Positions 23,456-36,700 of a DNA stretch of 64,000 bases are shown here, in pieces. The notes below the pieces were generated by a model, which was not told where the DNA came from, searched no databases, and saw only the letters and a list, made by a program, of their open reading frames with translations. The stretch's first letter is position 1, and every line of letters starts with the position of its first letter. The translations under genes and the position numbers were made by a program. The DNA is taken from NCBI RefSeq assembly GCF_018691265.1, contig NW_024881322.1:6386001-6450000 (forward strand), in the 5' to 3' direction. The DNA is from Tyto alba (taxonomy: Eukaryota > Chordata > Aves > Strigiformes > Tytonidae).

Positions 23456-25884
23456 GATGTTTTTCCCCAGCTTTCATTTTTCTAGGCCAGTTTAGCCCAG
23501 ATCTTTCAGATCTCAAATAAAAATGTCTCCTCTTGTTATCCTAGTAGGTTTTATTCCAACCTGGTTTGAATTTTCTTAGACATTTCAAAGCACCCAGGGA
23601 TGTGGACTGTACCCTAGATGAGGCAGCAGCAACTGCTTGTGCAGTGGCATTAATAGTTTCCTATCTCTCCTAGAAACACCTTTTCTGATGCATGTTAATT
23701 GCATTTGGCCTCTGTTTTGTCAGCTCCTTTATTGGGATGTACTTCTGCCTTTTACTTTACCCAAGGGACACCAGCTCCCAGTGACCTCCAGAAAGGTTTG
23801 GACAGCCTGCTGTGCCGGGAAAAAAAAACCTACCTTGTCAAATTAGAGTGAATGATGGTATTTTAGGATGTGTAGTTCACGCATTTTGCTGATAGTCACA
23901 GGCTGATAACATGAACTAAAGTTATACTGACAGTTCAGCTGCAGAGTTGAGCTGTGGGAGCAGGTTAGGACTTCCAAACTACAGACAGCATTAGGGCTGA
24001 CCCCAAAATCTGATAGCACAGACAGTGGTACTCGGAGAAAGGTTAAGCTGATGATTCCATGCTTGCAGCAGCAGTAATAACAAACTAGCATGAAGCTCCC
24101 TCCTGCAATGAAAGTTACTGTCCTTTAGTGCCCACAGAGGCTTTGGAAACACGGCTGGTCCTTCCTTGGAAGCAAAGCCCTGTATGGTACCATCAGCTTG
24201 CCGTAACCCCATGTCAGAGGCACTTGCTGTTCCCTGTTGTGTACTGCTGCAAGGCTACCCAGCTCTCCTCCATGTTTTGATACAACTTGTCCATTGTTTA
24301 TATCTCTAGCTACAAATTTCCACGGTTTTGTAAGATTTAAAGCACAAACATAGAATTTCTGGGTTCCTTTCCACTGGAAAGTTGGAGTCTCTAATAGCTT
24401 GTGTACTTCCTATCTGCTGTATTTCACCTTTACCAGTCCTGAAAGAAGTTCACACTAAATTAAATGCTTTAAGATGTTTTTCACAGCTTTTATCTGCAGA
24501 TAAAGTTGTCCAAGTAACTAGATGGATAGATAGATATTTGCTCAACGACGTATATTTCAGCATTTCTGGTGAATAAATTATTGCAATTATTGGCCTGCAA
24601 GTGAAAAATGTTGCCTGAATTTTTACATACTGAATATTCATAGAAGGTGAACATTTTAGCTGTTTGCAGAGTGAATACAAATGCAAACATTAACATCCCA
24701 GATCCATGTCTACTAGAAATCTCTGGCACAAAACAAGAGATTTGAAGTGACAACACTTTCCCACTTCAGAGAAGATGAAAAGCAATGACTTAATTATGAT
24801 ATTTAAAACACCAACAATTAATGCTTTGATCAGAATTTCTTTCAGAATTTTAAATTAACATGTACATGTGGGACATGGACAGCTCACCGCTGATCACCCA
24901 CACGATATCCTCATCCACATCCATTGCTGTAGATCTGCTATATTTCCTCCTGGGAATTTAACGCTGATGGATCAACTAAATGCCTTCAACTTGTAATCAT
25001 TCACAGTAAGTTTAAATCTGCCAGAGAAAATGGGAATTTAAGGCAAGGACAAAGAAAGAATGTCTAGAGTTTGCCTTGGATTCTTAAGTTTATTTCCTAC
25101 CCCATGTAGATTTGTCACTGCTGTGTTTGAACACATCATGATGACATTACTGCCTTGAAACTATTTTGGAGGAAAGAACAGAATGTGTAGGGTATTTATT
25201 GAAAGATTGGGTTGAATATTTTTGTCCTGAGGCTCCCTCTGGGCTTGTTTCATTCTTGCTCTAGGGCATGACTTTGGAGGTGAGAAGCACTATGTTTCAA
25301 ATTTCATTAGTGCATTTAATGCAATAAATCAGCTCTCGTAAGAGTGCAGGGGTGTAAGAATGGTCATCAGTGATGTGGTAATTTTTGCCCCAAAGACAAT
25401 GAAATTCAGTGAGATACTGGAACCAAGAGAAAAAGATGGGAGCTGCAGTTGGACCCAAAGATACATGGGTTCAGATTCTGGGTGAGCTGGCATGCTGTTA
25501 GTGTCCTTTTCTTCAGGTCCACTGAGTTTCAGTCAGAAACTTGCTGTTGATTTTAAAGGTCTCTATTGTCTTGAGCAGCAAGACCTGGGTTTTCCTAGCT
25601 GTCCTGGCTAAAGGATGACAAGCATGGAGCATTTTTGGTGTTGCTTGCACTGCTTTGTCTTCGCTCCACCTAAACGCCATGAACAGCTTCATCTTTCAAA
25701 TCCCTACACGAGTAGATATCCCTTCTGTACTGCCTACAAATACCTAACATAGCTAAAACTGCCAACAGTTATTCAGCTGGAGTGATGAGATTATTTGTTA
25801 TTGTCTGGACCTACATCTTTTCATCTCAGTGCTATTTCTTGACATACTCGAGGACAGGAACTCTCTTTGTGCACAGCATTGGCA
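23456..25884. other. Gene-free stretch
   Basis: No supported coding or RNA feature. A short GATA-type run (gatggatagatagata) lies near 24,521. The rest is unremarkable AT-rich DNA. Confidence 0.55.
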
Positions 25885-25990
25885 TAGTTCCTGGTGAAAT
25901 GGCCATCTGGTGTGGTGTTCCTCAGCATGTCACTGGTGCAGATGGGAAGTAACATGGGACCAATGCTCTGCATCTTTGTCTCGGGGCTGT
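25885..25990 (+). mobile_element. Decayed CR1 ORF2 fragment (sense)
   Basis: On the plus strand the text around 25,905-25,925 resembles the CR1 'TSGVPQGS' coding block (tctggtgtggtgttcctcag). That around 25,952-25,980 resembles the following 'LGPMLFNIF' block (gggaccaatgctctgcatct). The order and spacing match the reverse-transcriptase region just upstream of the catalytic aspartates. The copy is short, frameshifted and non-functional. Confidence 0.5.
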
Positions 25991-27398
25991 CAAGATGTTT
26001 AATGTAAGGAAAAATGGGTTCCACACTTCAAGGCATGGCTGGCTATCTGCACAGAGGCAAGAAAAGCCATCCCTTCCCCTGCCATGCTCCTCATTGGTAT
26101 CTTGGAGGCTAACACAAGATCTGACTGGGTTATTCCCCCTGTTTCTCAAAGTAGGGGATTCACAGCTTGCAAAGCGTGGAGGGACCCTGACAAGGGGGGT
26201 GGTGAGAGGGGCTGGTGGCAGAGATTGGCAGCCAGGCTTGCACACAGGGAGGGCACCACTGTGGTGCCTGGGAACCCCCACTCACCCCAAGTCTCTTTTA
26301 AAGGATGGAAAGCAGCCAGAGAAGTATGTAGGGAACTTCTGGGTGGAGGTTAAGTCTTTTCTCTCTCAGTTATGCCCATATGCGGTATTATGATTATGTG
26401 ACACTTTCATTTAGGACAGTATTTTGGGTTGCCTTGGTCTTAGGTAACGACCCAGGCTGAGAGAGGCAGGGTAATGTTGCTCTCTCCCAAAGCCTGAGAG
26501 CTGAGAAAGGCAATTTGAGTCTCTAAGGAGGAGAGCTCTCTTCATGCTGGTGAAAACACTGACGATTCACACAAGTGATATACAGACACATGTTGTTTTT
26601 TTAAATGTGATTAAAAAAAAAGGGGCGGGTTATGCCAGCGGTAGCTGGCAAAACATTAACCTGTTTTTTTTAAGTTTTTTTATAGATTCGTCTTGTAAGT
26701 TTTATTATTATTGCTACCTCTTATTTGTTTTAGATGTAGTGATTTTTTCTTTTCATTCTAGATTGTCAGAGGACACACATAAACTGCATAATTTTTGAGT
26801 ATTTCCTGATCCAAATACTGACATTATTTTCCCTGTTTTGGTAGGACATAAGCTGCCCTTCTGGGTAGGACTCTGCCAGAAACTGTCCTTTAGGTCTCAG
26901 CTATTACCAGTACTTGGGACCTGAGCCAAAGACAGATCTTGGTGCAAAGGAACAGAGTTAATTCAAACACCAAAGATCTCCAGTAATACCAAAGGGGCTG
27001 AGGGAGTACAGAAAATTAATGGAAAAGTAAATTACTTTATGCATAGATATCGATATTGGGCTTTTTATTTGCCCTAGTGTGAAAATCCCTCTTTGAAGTA
27101 AAATTAGCAGTGACATAATACTTTATGTTTAATCAACATTAAACCTACAAATGAAGAGGCAGTTAGATAGACATGGAAAATAATTATATAATCTGAAAGA
27201 AACAGTAGCAGTAATTATCTGAAGAATTATATGGCTTTGGACTTGGGTAGGAAATGGTAATACATGAAGTACAAAACTTATTTCCAAAAATGTGGACAGA
27301 TGGGGTGAAATGCCATAAAATTACTGCTGTCTGTGTGACATTTTGAAGAAAGATAGGGGTATGCTTCTAATGGATAGAGAGGTCCTTTCTGAGAAAAT
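25991..27398. other. Gene-free stretch
   Basis: No feature is supported. Frames at 25,995-26,393 on both strands are in a moderately GC-rich patch and show no known domain. Confidence 0.55.
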
Positions 27399-27403
27399 AC
27401 AAT
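27399..27403. repeat. Target-site duplication ACAAT, left copy
   Basis: The five bases ACAAT directly left of the LTR are repeated directly right of it at 27,998-28,002. A perfect 5-bp duplication is the footprint of integrase-mediated insertion. Confidence 0.85.
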
Positions 27404-27997
27404 TGTTGTGGTTTGGGCCTGATGAGCAACCAACCACCGCAGCTAATCACCCTCCCTTCCCCCTCCCCACCTGGGACTGGGGGAGGGGATTAGAGGGGTG
27501 AAGGGAGACTCGCAGGCTGAGATAAGAACAGTTTAATAATGGCAATAAAACAAAAACAATAACGATGATGGGGGGAAAACAAAAAGCAATATATAAACAG
27601 GCAATGTACAGCGTAATTGCTCACCGCCCGCTGACCAATCCCCAGCCCGTTCCCGGCCAGCGACCCCCAGATACCAAGATCCCACAATCGCAATCCCGGA
27701 GGAGAGAGAGCTCCTTCCCAACCACCCCTCCTCTATATAGTGAGCATGACGTGCCATGATATGGAATATTTCACTGGCCAGTTTGGGTCAGGTGTTCTGT
27801 CCGTGCTCCCTCCCTGTGCCCTTGCGCACGGGCAGGACATGGGGAGTTGGAGAGTCCTTGAAGTCTCGGTAGCAGCTGAAAACATCAGTGTGCTATCAGC
27901 ATTCTTCCCATACCAAACCCAAAGCTAAATCCAAAACACAGCACTCATCTAGTCCCTGAAAAGGAATATTAACTCTATTTCAGCCCAAACTAAGACA
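27404..27997 (-). mobile_element. Solo LTR of an avian endogenous retrovirus (ERVL-like)
   Basis: A 594-bp element bounded by TG...CA ends (tgttgtggtttggg at the left; the last bases on the right are taagaca) and flanked by a perfect ACAAT duplication. Read on the minus strand it starts TGTCTTAGTTTGG. It carries a TATA box (CTATATAG, 27,733-27,740) and, further along, an ATTAAA polyadenylation signal (27,537-27,532), followed by a short U5-like end. There is no gag, pol or env and no second LTR, so it is a solo LTR left by recombination between the two ends of a provirus. The 5-bp duplication suits class III (ERVL-like) elements; this family assignment is inferred. The LTR has no coding capacity but brings a promoter facing left. 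Confidence 0.9.
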
Positions 27998-28002
27998 ACA
28001 AT
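27998..28002. repeat. Target-site duplication ACAAT, right copy
   Basis: Identical to the five bases at 27,399-27,403. It fixes the right edge of the LTR at 27,997. Confidence 0.85.
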
Positions 28003-28442
28003 AAACCAGACAGGGAAAACTACAAAGCATAATTGCTTTATTCAATTTCAAATTTGATGCTAGTTGAATGAAAAATTACTGCCAGTGGATGGAGACAACA
28101 ATACCTTTTGGGCGGCTGGTTATAACTACCGAATTAAAGGTATAAATTATTCTGGTGAAGAAAGGGAATGTTCTCTGCTCATGTCCTTGTGACTTAGTTT
28201 AGCATTGAGCAGAAATACGCACAGTATCACAACCTAAGGAAATGTTTCTCTCTAGAGCATGTTTGATCTTCAGCTGAGGCTGGAAAGCAATAAATCAAAG
28301 CAACTTCAGCAGATGGCAACTATTCAGATTTCTGCTTCCTTTCTTGCATATAATGCAGGATGAACTGCTCTTACATTTCTCGTAGCAGAAACTAGTAAAG
28401 TAGAGGGAAACACAAAATCTAGCTAGTAGAGCCTGGGGTCTG

Positions 28443-28622
28443 GGGTGGCAATGAGAACACCTGGCTTCTCATCTCAGCTCTGACAACAACGAGTTATGTG
28501 ACCCTGGGAAAGTAATTTAACCACTCCATGAACTGTGGAGGTATAGCCTCAGTGCACAAGACACAAGTAGGTAAAAGTCCCATTATGTCAGCACCTAGCC
28601 ATGGTAGAAGCACCAAATAAAG
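28443..28622 (+). mobile_element. MIR-like CORE-SINE remnant
   Basis: Three blocks of the MIR consensus occur in order. One is a 'cctggcttctcatctcagctctg' type block (28,460-28,483). The next is 'gttatgtgaccctgggaaag' followed by 'taatttaacca' (about 28,492-28,522), the conserved core 'gtgaccttgggcaagt.acttaacc'. The last is a 3' 'cagcacctagccatggtagaagcaccaaataaa' type end (28,590-28,621), matching 'cagtgcctggcacatagtagg.gctcaataaa'. It is old and diverged. Such SINEs are relics from before the bird radiation and are rare in bird DNA. The subfamily cannot be set by eye. Confidence 0.6.
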
Positions 28623-29504
28623 TTTTTAGAGGTACTGCTTGTTGGCTTTACAACACCATAATTTTTTCAGCTTTTGAGCAGCTCAGTCTATCTAAACAGA
28701 TGTAAAATCATTGACCAATCAGACTATGTAAAACTATCCATCCAGGATTTGTGTTGTAGAGAGGGTCACTACTCATAAATAGCAAATGTCTTTCTATTAG
28801 TCTCGTAGGCGTTTAGGTTATCTGCATTCAACCTGCACGGCACGCAGCAGAGCAAGCCCACTTCTGCTGCCTCTGTCCACAGGGCATCCCACCACTGACA
28901 AACTGCTGCACAAGAGTCTGTTCACTGGGACTGGCCGAAAACCACTAGCAAGTCATTAGAGTTGACTTGCTCTGTACCACATCCATACAGTGACGCATCT
29001 ATGCATGTCTGTTGCTGCCTCTTTTGCACACCACATGTGTGTGCTTTGAAAGACCAATATTAGACACAGAAGGTAGGGAGTCTTCCAGAGAATCTGCTCA
29101 TTTTCTCTCTCTGCTTTATTATATCTTCCCCATGGCACTATGTGTCTCAGCTTGAAGCATTCAAAGGGACTGCCCTGGCATTCCTCTGAAGTTCATGGGT
29201 GGCACCAGTTGACTGTGGCTGGAGAGCAACTTGCTTAATATCAGAACCTCAAAAGTAAGCAAACCTACTTCTTCAGATTGCTCATGAGTGAATTTGGTTG
29301 CTTTTGTTCTGTTAAACCACTTTGTTGTTGCTGTTCCCTAGCAAAGAGTTGACAAGGGAAGTGGTTTGGTCTCCATTAATTCACTTCATATTCTTGCAAA
29401 GAGAGAAACCACTTGTAAAGGAATTTTAAGCCTGATCTAGGTGTGGCAGTGCCCCTGTAGCAATCTGGGCTGTTGCAGGGGGAAGCATTCATTCATGGCA
29501 GGTA

Positions 29505-29580
29505 TACTGTAAGTCTAGCTGATCTTTGATTAGGGATGGACTAGATATCCCTATGAAATGATCCTTTCCAACTCTATTTT
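29505..29580 (+). mobile_element. CR1 LINE 3' tail fragment (sense)
   Basis: The part 'gggatggactagatatccc' (29,532) followed by 'gatcctttccaactctattt' (29,560) parallels the CR1 3' end '(g)gttggactagatgacc...ggtcccttccaaccctat'. The terminal octamer repeats are degraded. A short, old copy. Confidence 0.5.
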
Positions 29581-29599
29581 TTCATGGTGCACAGTAGAG

Positions 29600-32500
29600 T
29601 AGCTATTTAATTGCTCTGCTTAATTCTTCAGAAAATATTGATGTCTTCATGCGGTATGAAATCCTGCAGGACTGAGTGAACCGTATCTGTATGCAGGAAA
29701 ATGAGGTTCCTTAGCCCTGAAGGATCATGTTTGATCAAGGTTCTGTAATGCTTTTTTCATTGTATTATTTTTGCAGTATCATTCAAGGCAAGCTGGGAAG
29801 ATAATTTTATAAACTGTTAGTTGGGTCGTTGATTCTTTTGCCTTTAAAATATTAATACCATCACCCTATACTAATAAAAACTTGCCCTCAGGGACATAAA
29901 TAACTAGATGCTAAATGATGATAACTTAATTCTGAAAATGTATAAATTAGCCACAGAGCTGAATTGCATTACCACGTGTTTTCACACAGGTTAATGTAGT
30001 TAATTCCGTAGCGGGACTCAGAAATGGCAGAATTAGCAGCACTCCTGGGCAGCAAGACATGGCTAAACTGACTTCTTAGGTGACCTCCATGGGGCAAGGT
30101 CAGCATGTCTGAATTACAGACCTATATTCTGCTCACGTAACCATAACTGGTATTAATTAACTTTGCTTGCACAGAAAAAAAAGTATCCCATTTATTTTCT
30201 TTAATGGCCAAAACCAAGGGCAACTTTCTGCTCAAACTTTTTGCTAGGGTGGAAAGGATGCTGTGATAATCCCCCCTGTGTAAAGGTAGCCCCGAAGCAT
30301 TTGAGTTGTGGCCATCCAGTTCCTCTGTGTGTTCACCACATGTTGGGGCTCTAATTAGAAAACTGCACAGAAGTAGGGAAACAAAAAACCTCCAAAAGAT
30401 GATATCTCAAAGCTGTATGTAAGAAGAGTGGGGATAAATGAACAAAAGAGAACTCCAGAGGCTTGCTCAGTTAAATATCCAAGTAGGCAGTGCTTCAGAA
30501 GGCCTTAATTTCATGTCCTGCCCCTTGGGCTTAGGGCAGTCCCAGCACCTATCTCAGAAGCTCTGTCTCTCAGCAACAGAGTTCTCCAGCCATCGGTTCC
30601 TTTAACCTTTAGTTCAGGGGGATCTTTGCCTCCACTACTCAAAAACATGAAAGCACAACTGTCACATTCAATGAAACATGAAGCAATTGGAGAACCCAAA
30701 TCCATCCTCCTCGTGGCACTTTGATGTTTGCTGCTCCTGGTTGTGAGCTTTCTAGATGTCTTGCCAGCACTCTGCCCCCAGCTATCCCACTCCCCCTCGC
30801 TTCTCAGAACAGTGCTGATGATTATTTTATTTGGGTATTTACATAAATATGACACACTGAGGATTTGAGCTTAGTACCTTCGATTTTGATTCGTCTTGTT
30901 TGGAGAATAATTGCAAAGCTCCTGTTCAGTGATCTGCTGAGGTTACTGCTTGTGGGCACAGAAGCAGCTTTCCAAACACTAGCATTAGTCTTTTTATTAT
31001 TTGTTAACCTCCTCCAAACATTAAGATGCACTTTCTGGAGTTAGAGAAGAAAAGTAATTTGTAAAAGGACTATCAAGTAGCACAGGAAGATCTGAGATGT
31101 CCAGCCCATGTGTACCCTGGGCAAGGCAGCCTTGGAGAGACAAGAGAAAACAGCCTTAACTCTGAGTTTAGCACGCGCACAGCCTAAATAAATATCCTGA
31201 ATATTGCACCAATAAGGGAAACAGCATTTCCTGCACCATTTTCTTCTTGGTTTTTTTCTTACCTTGCACATTCCCTTTCAGTTTCCACGTCTCCTCAGCA
31301 TCACTGGTGAGATGGCATCTGGTGAGATGACAGGTGGAAGGAGCGACATGCGTTGACCACGGGCCCGTCACGATGGTGTCCTTCTGTCCCCTCCTGCGTC
31401 GGCAGTGCCCTGGGACCATGCTGTCATCATCCCCCTCCAGGGACCTTCCTGCCGGCCAAGCTGGGGCAGAGAGGAGACCGCTGCCAGTCCTGTGGTCATT
31501 GCCTGGATTCTGCTCTGGGTGCAGGGGGGCTGGTGTAGGACCCTGGGCAAGGCATCTGAGTCTGACAGCTACTCTCTCATTTCATCCCTAAAACTACCTC
31601 AAATAACTTTAACAATAAAATTTTAAAGGTCTTGTCACAGTAGAGTGTTTGGGATTAAATGCACATTAGTTCTCCCCTACCCTCATCCCCGTTTGATCTT
31701 TATGGATATCTTGCTAGCCTAAAGCCTTCATCCTGATCTGCTGTGACAGTTCAGAACAATTTGTGTTATTTAGGAAAGGAGCGATGGGCCCTTCTGTCAC
31801 CTTTGTCATTTAATTTGGCCCTGAAACCACTGGCTCAGATCATTAAACCAGATCTGGAACTATGAAGTGTTGGGATTGGCAGTTCAACATGTAATTTTTT
31901 TCCATTTGTGTTGATGACACGCTCATGTGCCTTCATGGACCAGTCAGGAATAACCTGGTGTTCTTCTGGGCAGTAGAATGTGGCAGTAAAACCTCGTGTC
32001 TTGGAGTTTCTCTAGGGCTCTGCTGGCAGAAACAGCCCTGTGTTTCACGGGAAGGAAAGCCAGCAGGGGTGGCTGACCCGTTTCTCATGCCTGCGTGCTC
32101 TCCAAATGAGGAAATTTCCCTTCAGGGAGAACAGGGAGGTTCGTGCCGGCTGTGCCACCCTGACACCTGCCTCCCAGGACAACACTAACCGGCCGGAGGG
32201 TGCTGAAATCTGAATGGGACCACACAGCATCACCCAAAAAACGTTCGTTATGTGAAGACCAAGAATTTCAAAGTGCACAAGAGACTGGGGGTGTTTAAGG
32301 TTTTGATTATCTAATTCAGAGTATCTGACATGATTTAATCAAGGAGGTCAAGTCTTTCTAGGGAGGCAGAGGAGGAAAGCCAAACCAGAACAGGGGTCCT
32401 AGAAATACTTGTCTCAAAAATCACCGTTCTTTCTTGAGTAATCACACTCTTCCAACTGCTTTTTTGCCCTGTTCAGTTCTTGGTGTATGTGTATGAATAT

Positions 32501-33627
32501 AATAAATTATGTTCAAACTCAACAATTTCATTAGCGAGAAACACCTGTTTTGGCCCCAGAGGGGAATGTAAGCATATCCACTTCTGAGATGTAGGAGGCT
32601 GACTTTCCCACTCTGATTCAGCATGCTGGTCTAATACAGAAAAAAAAAAAAAAAGTTTTGCAGTTTCTCTAATTTAGGATACCAACTCAATAGGCAACTG
32701 AGATGGAGGCTGTGCTTCAGCTGACTATTTCATGTCATGGCACAGGGTGACATCACTTTTCCCGCTCTGAGATAATGGGGGCAGAGGTGAAAACCAGCTC
32801 GTTAATTAAGCACGTGGGAAGGCTTTGATAATGTGTCTGGGGTGTGGCTATGCGGGAGGGCTCTTATTCTGTCAGGATGACCGGCAGCTGCCATCCCGCT
32901 GCTCTTCAGGGCAGCGGGGGCGCTTGCTTCATGGCACGGCGTAAATACTCGCTGTTCATGGAGTCACAGCAGGGGCTGGAAGAAATCCCGAGCCTCGTGC
33001 TCAGCATGTGAGACCCCGCGGACCAGGGGAGGGGAAAGCCACCAAAACCCCTCGTGAGCCCGTAAGGCTTTGCTTGCGGGCAAGGATTTCGGCTTATGGC
33101 CATGTCACAGCGGTGGACTTGTCATTGCAGGGAGGGAGATCTGCTACCCCGTGTCTGTCACGGGAAAGACCACAGCCCAGCTTGAGGACAGGAGACAGAC
33201 CCCAGACCCCAGCTCTCTTTCCCAGCTCACCTGGCACCACGAGGGCAGAGAAGATTTTCTGTAGTTAGGGCCCACCTTCCCACTCACCAGACTGCCCGGA
33301 TGCGCTTTTATTGGTAGGAAGGGTGGATTTAACTGTGAACTCAAGTCCGGCAACTCTCTTAAATATGAACTGAGAAATTAGAAGATAGCCTCAAAGTAGG
33401 TTGCATCTCATCTACTTTGTCAGTCTTCTTACGTATATGGGATGAAAGACATGTCAGTTTTCTGAGACTGATCCTGACTTTTCTTCACATTTTCCTAAAG
33501 CTATTTCCACTTCAGATATAGAAAAGGGGGAAAAAAAAAATACATATTTTCAATAGAGATGCAGACGTGGTATCTTAACTTTTCAAAGGGTTAGATTCAG
33601 AGTAGAAACAGAAGGGGCAATATTGGG
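29600..33627. other. Gene-free stretch
   Basis: No exon is supported. Around 31,530-31,620 a 'gaccctgggcaaggcatctgag' type string resembles the MIR core, but the flanks are too diverged for a firm call. GC-rich pockets at 31,330-31,560 and 32,880-33,250 lack island-level CpG or promoter boxes. Confidence 0.5.
31530..31620 (+). mobile_element. Possible MIR/CORE-SINE remnant
   Basis: A 'taggaccctgggcaaggcatctgag' type string followed after about 35 bases by a 'tttcatccctaaaa' block is reminiscent of the MIR core ('tgaccttgggcaagtcactt' ... 'tttcctcatctgtaaaa'). No 3' block is recognisable. Low confidence. Confidence 0.3.
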
Positions 33628-33704
33628 AAAAAAAGAAAAGAAAAAAAAAAAAACAAAAAACAAAGAAAAACAAAACAAACAAACAAACAAAAAACAAAAA
33701 AAAA
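33628..33704. repeat. A-rich tract with CAAA/CAAAA units
   Basis: About 77 bp of A runs broken by G and then by C, including consecutive CAAA units at 33,676-33,690. Simple sequence. If this is a retroposon tail, its source body is not recognisable on the left. Confidence 0.9.
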
Positions 33705-36700
33705 CCCACTCCAAAACAAGAAAACAAAAGCATAAAGAAATTTTATCAATTCAGTATTTTCAACTTTTTATTATCAATGTCTAGCAAAAGAAAGTTCACT
33801 TGGTATTCCCCAGAAATAGCAGAAAATGTTCCAGTACTTGAACAAGAGAGGGTCCTTTTATCAATTTAATCCAAATAAGAATTTTAAAGTTAATCACCTC
33901 TCAAAAATAATGCTGCCATTTGGGATGACACTGGTCAATAATCTGCACCTGATATGGAATAATCTGCGACATAGCCCATATCCCAGCCCTGATACAATCT
34001 TTTTGAGTTATTTCTTCAATCATTTGAATGTTTCTCTGGCTTAGGAAAGTTCAGTGACAGCAAAATACCAGTACAGTGAGGGAAGGGACATCTTGAGCAC
34101 ACTGCCAGAAGTTAATTGTATCATGATTTTTTTTGTTTGTTTATTTTAGGCTGTAAGGATGATATAACACAACAAAAACGGAAATGTGTTTGCATTTTAT
34201 CTACTCCAGGATGTTGATTTGCACCCAACCCGGACCTGTGGTATGAATTGCCCATGTAGAGCAAGTAGGAAACATCCTTTCTCACCAGTCTCGGAGGTGA
34301 AGGTGAGGACACAGAGCACTGGGGGTTTGGAGGTCCCAGTTAGCTGCTCCCTCCATGCTTTGACATAGCCAAATGCTAGATGAAGCTGAGAAAACCACCA
34401 TACCCACACACGCCCCTCCAGCACTGTGCCTTTTTAAGCTCTCTTTTTGTAGTTAAATTAGTTACCAGGATATGAAGATGTGCTTCAGAAATATGTAGGG
34501 GGAGATAGTGGTGCCGTGGGACTGCCTGCACCAAACACCCCGTATGGGGTTGACAATATTTGCAGAGGGCTGGAGCCAGTGACCCTGTGGACTTGTGGCC
34601 CCCTGGTTCCTTTTGGCAGGCATAACGTGGGTCTTCACTTTTTTCTGTACATGTCCAACCCTGGAGCCGAATGGGGTAGGAGCAGGGTCAGGAGGGTGCA
34701 CGCTGTCTTTGGTGGGTAGCTGTAAGCAGGGGGTTTTCATTCGAGATCTCTTAACTTCATCTTTTCTACCTTGCTTTTTATTCATTCTTGAGAAAACGAG
34801 AAATGTTTTCACTACCTCTTATACTGCCTCTCAGTTCTTGTTAATTTTCTCAAGCTCTTACCCCTCCTAGAAAGGATTTTTCAGTACCAGCATCTCAGGG
34901 GGAAAAGAAAGCAAAGACTTGGAAATCAGCTTATTATGTTTTTATTTTCTTCCTTTAGTTAGCAAGTTTTGCAAATGTTGTATTTCCATTGGACATTTTT
35001 CAATTCTCTAAGGTCCATGTGTATTTTTCCTGAGATGACAACTATCTCCAGAGAGAAAGTATAAAAGAAATACACAGTCTCTGGCTGCTAGCTGAAGAGT
35101 AGCCAGCTCTCACTGAAGCCCAGGGATGAGACAGTATCAAAATAGATAACTTAGGGAAAACAGGAGTGATTCACTCAGATTTAAACAGCTGTAAGAATCA
35201 AAGGCTTCAGAAAGCTTTGCATGCCCTTTTGATTCATTTCTTTTACAGCAGCATGATGATTACCCCACAGCAATTTAAGCTGTTCTGTTAGTTACAGATC
35301 CAAGGAAGACTGCTTTCCTGCAGTTTTGGATTTTTGTCTCCTGTGTTTTCCCCTGCGTGTCTCAGCAGAGCTGTGCAAGGCTCGCTGGGGCAGTGGGCTG
35401 TGCTGGCTGTGTGCAGGACCGCTCCCCCCCATCCTTTGCTGGATGTGCTCCCCTGCCCCTCTGCCATCCACTCATCCACACATTTTCACAGGCTTTGAGG
35501 CATCCCCTCTTCCCTGGGATGGGGTTGAAATTGTCCTTTGGATCAAAAGTAATTATGTGGGCACTCACAGACACATAAGAGCATTTCATACCTCCTTTTC
35601 TTAGAAAAACAGGATAAGAGGATGTGTCACTGACCAGCAGCATAAAGCATTTGCATTAAAAAATGAGAACAGCTCTGGGCTGTCAGGAAAGGAAAGTAAT
35701 GCACGCAGAGTCTGAAATGTAATTACAGGATATACTCTTCTTCTCGGATTTGTTAATAAACTGCATGGCATTGTATTTTATTATAAAATGGGATTGCACA
35801 ATTGGGGAGCATCATAAAAGACACCCATCAGGCCTGCTAATGCACCATATGCAAGGATATATTTTTACTGCCTTACCTCTGACTGCCTCTGTGACATCCT
35901 AGTTTTTTTCTGATACACCCAGTTGTAATACAAATGCGTATAAGTTATGATATCCAGAAAGAGTAAGCAACCAAAAATAATTATCATGGCAAAATCAATT
36001 ATCAATCCATTTTTCACTGGAAAATGACAGTACAAACCATTTACAGAGGAGAGCACCTCCTCTCTCACCTTTTCATTGCTCTAAAGCAAGAAATACTAAA
36101 ACTTTTAGAGTAACAGACAAACCAAAGTATTTCCCCCTAGCATCTCTCAGGGGAATGGATGAGAAATTTCAGCTGAGACATTCCCTACTTTTCTGCAGGT
36201 GAGCTGTCTTCAAAATTTTAGCCAGAATAGTTGAAATTTACCACAGTTAAAAGTTTTTTTTAAAAAAACTTATTTTAAAGGAAAATATAAAGACAATTGA
36301 ACAAATGCCATACCTGCCTGTACTAAACATTAGGCTCAGTCTCTGTCTGCCAGATTTCAGGGCTGGTTGATGCAGACTGAGTTCAGACAGCTGACAGATT
36401 GGTGGTCGGCGTGTAACGGGAAAGACGGTGTACCTATCGCAGCTTCCTAACTGTAATTTTATTTTACCTTTCATGTCTACTTTTGACAAGTTATGAGCTA
36501 TTTGTGTGTGGCTCCTTTCAAAAAAGGAAAAAAAAGTAAATTTGGCTTTTGGAAACCTAATTTTACAGTGATCTTAAACCTCTTTATAGAAACGCGTGTT
36601 GCCATTTTGATGGCTGCCTGGCTTCAGCCTCATGCAAAACCAAGGGGTTACTACTGTGCTTGTTTGTGTCTAGTGTAGCCTAAGGGTGGGTGTTTGCAGA

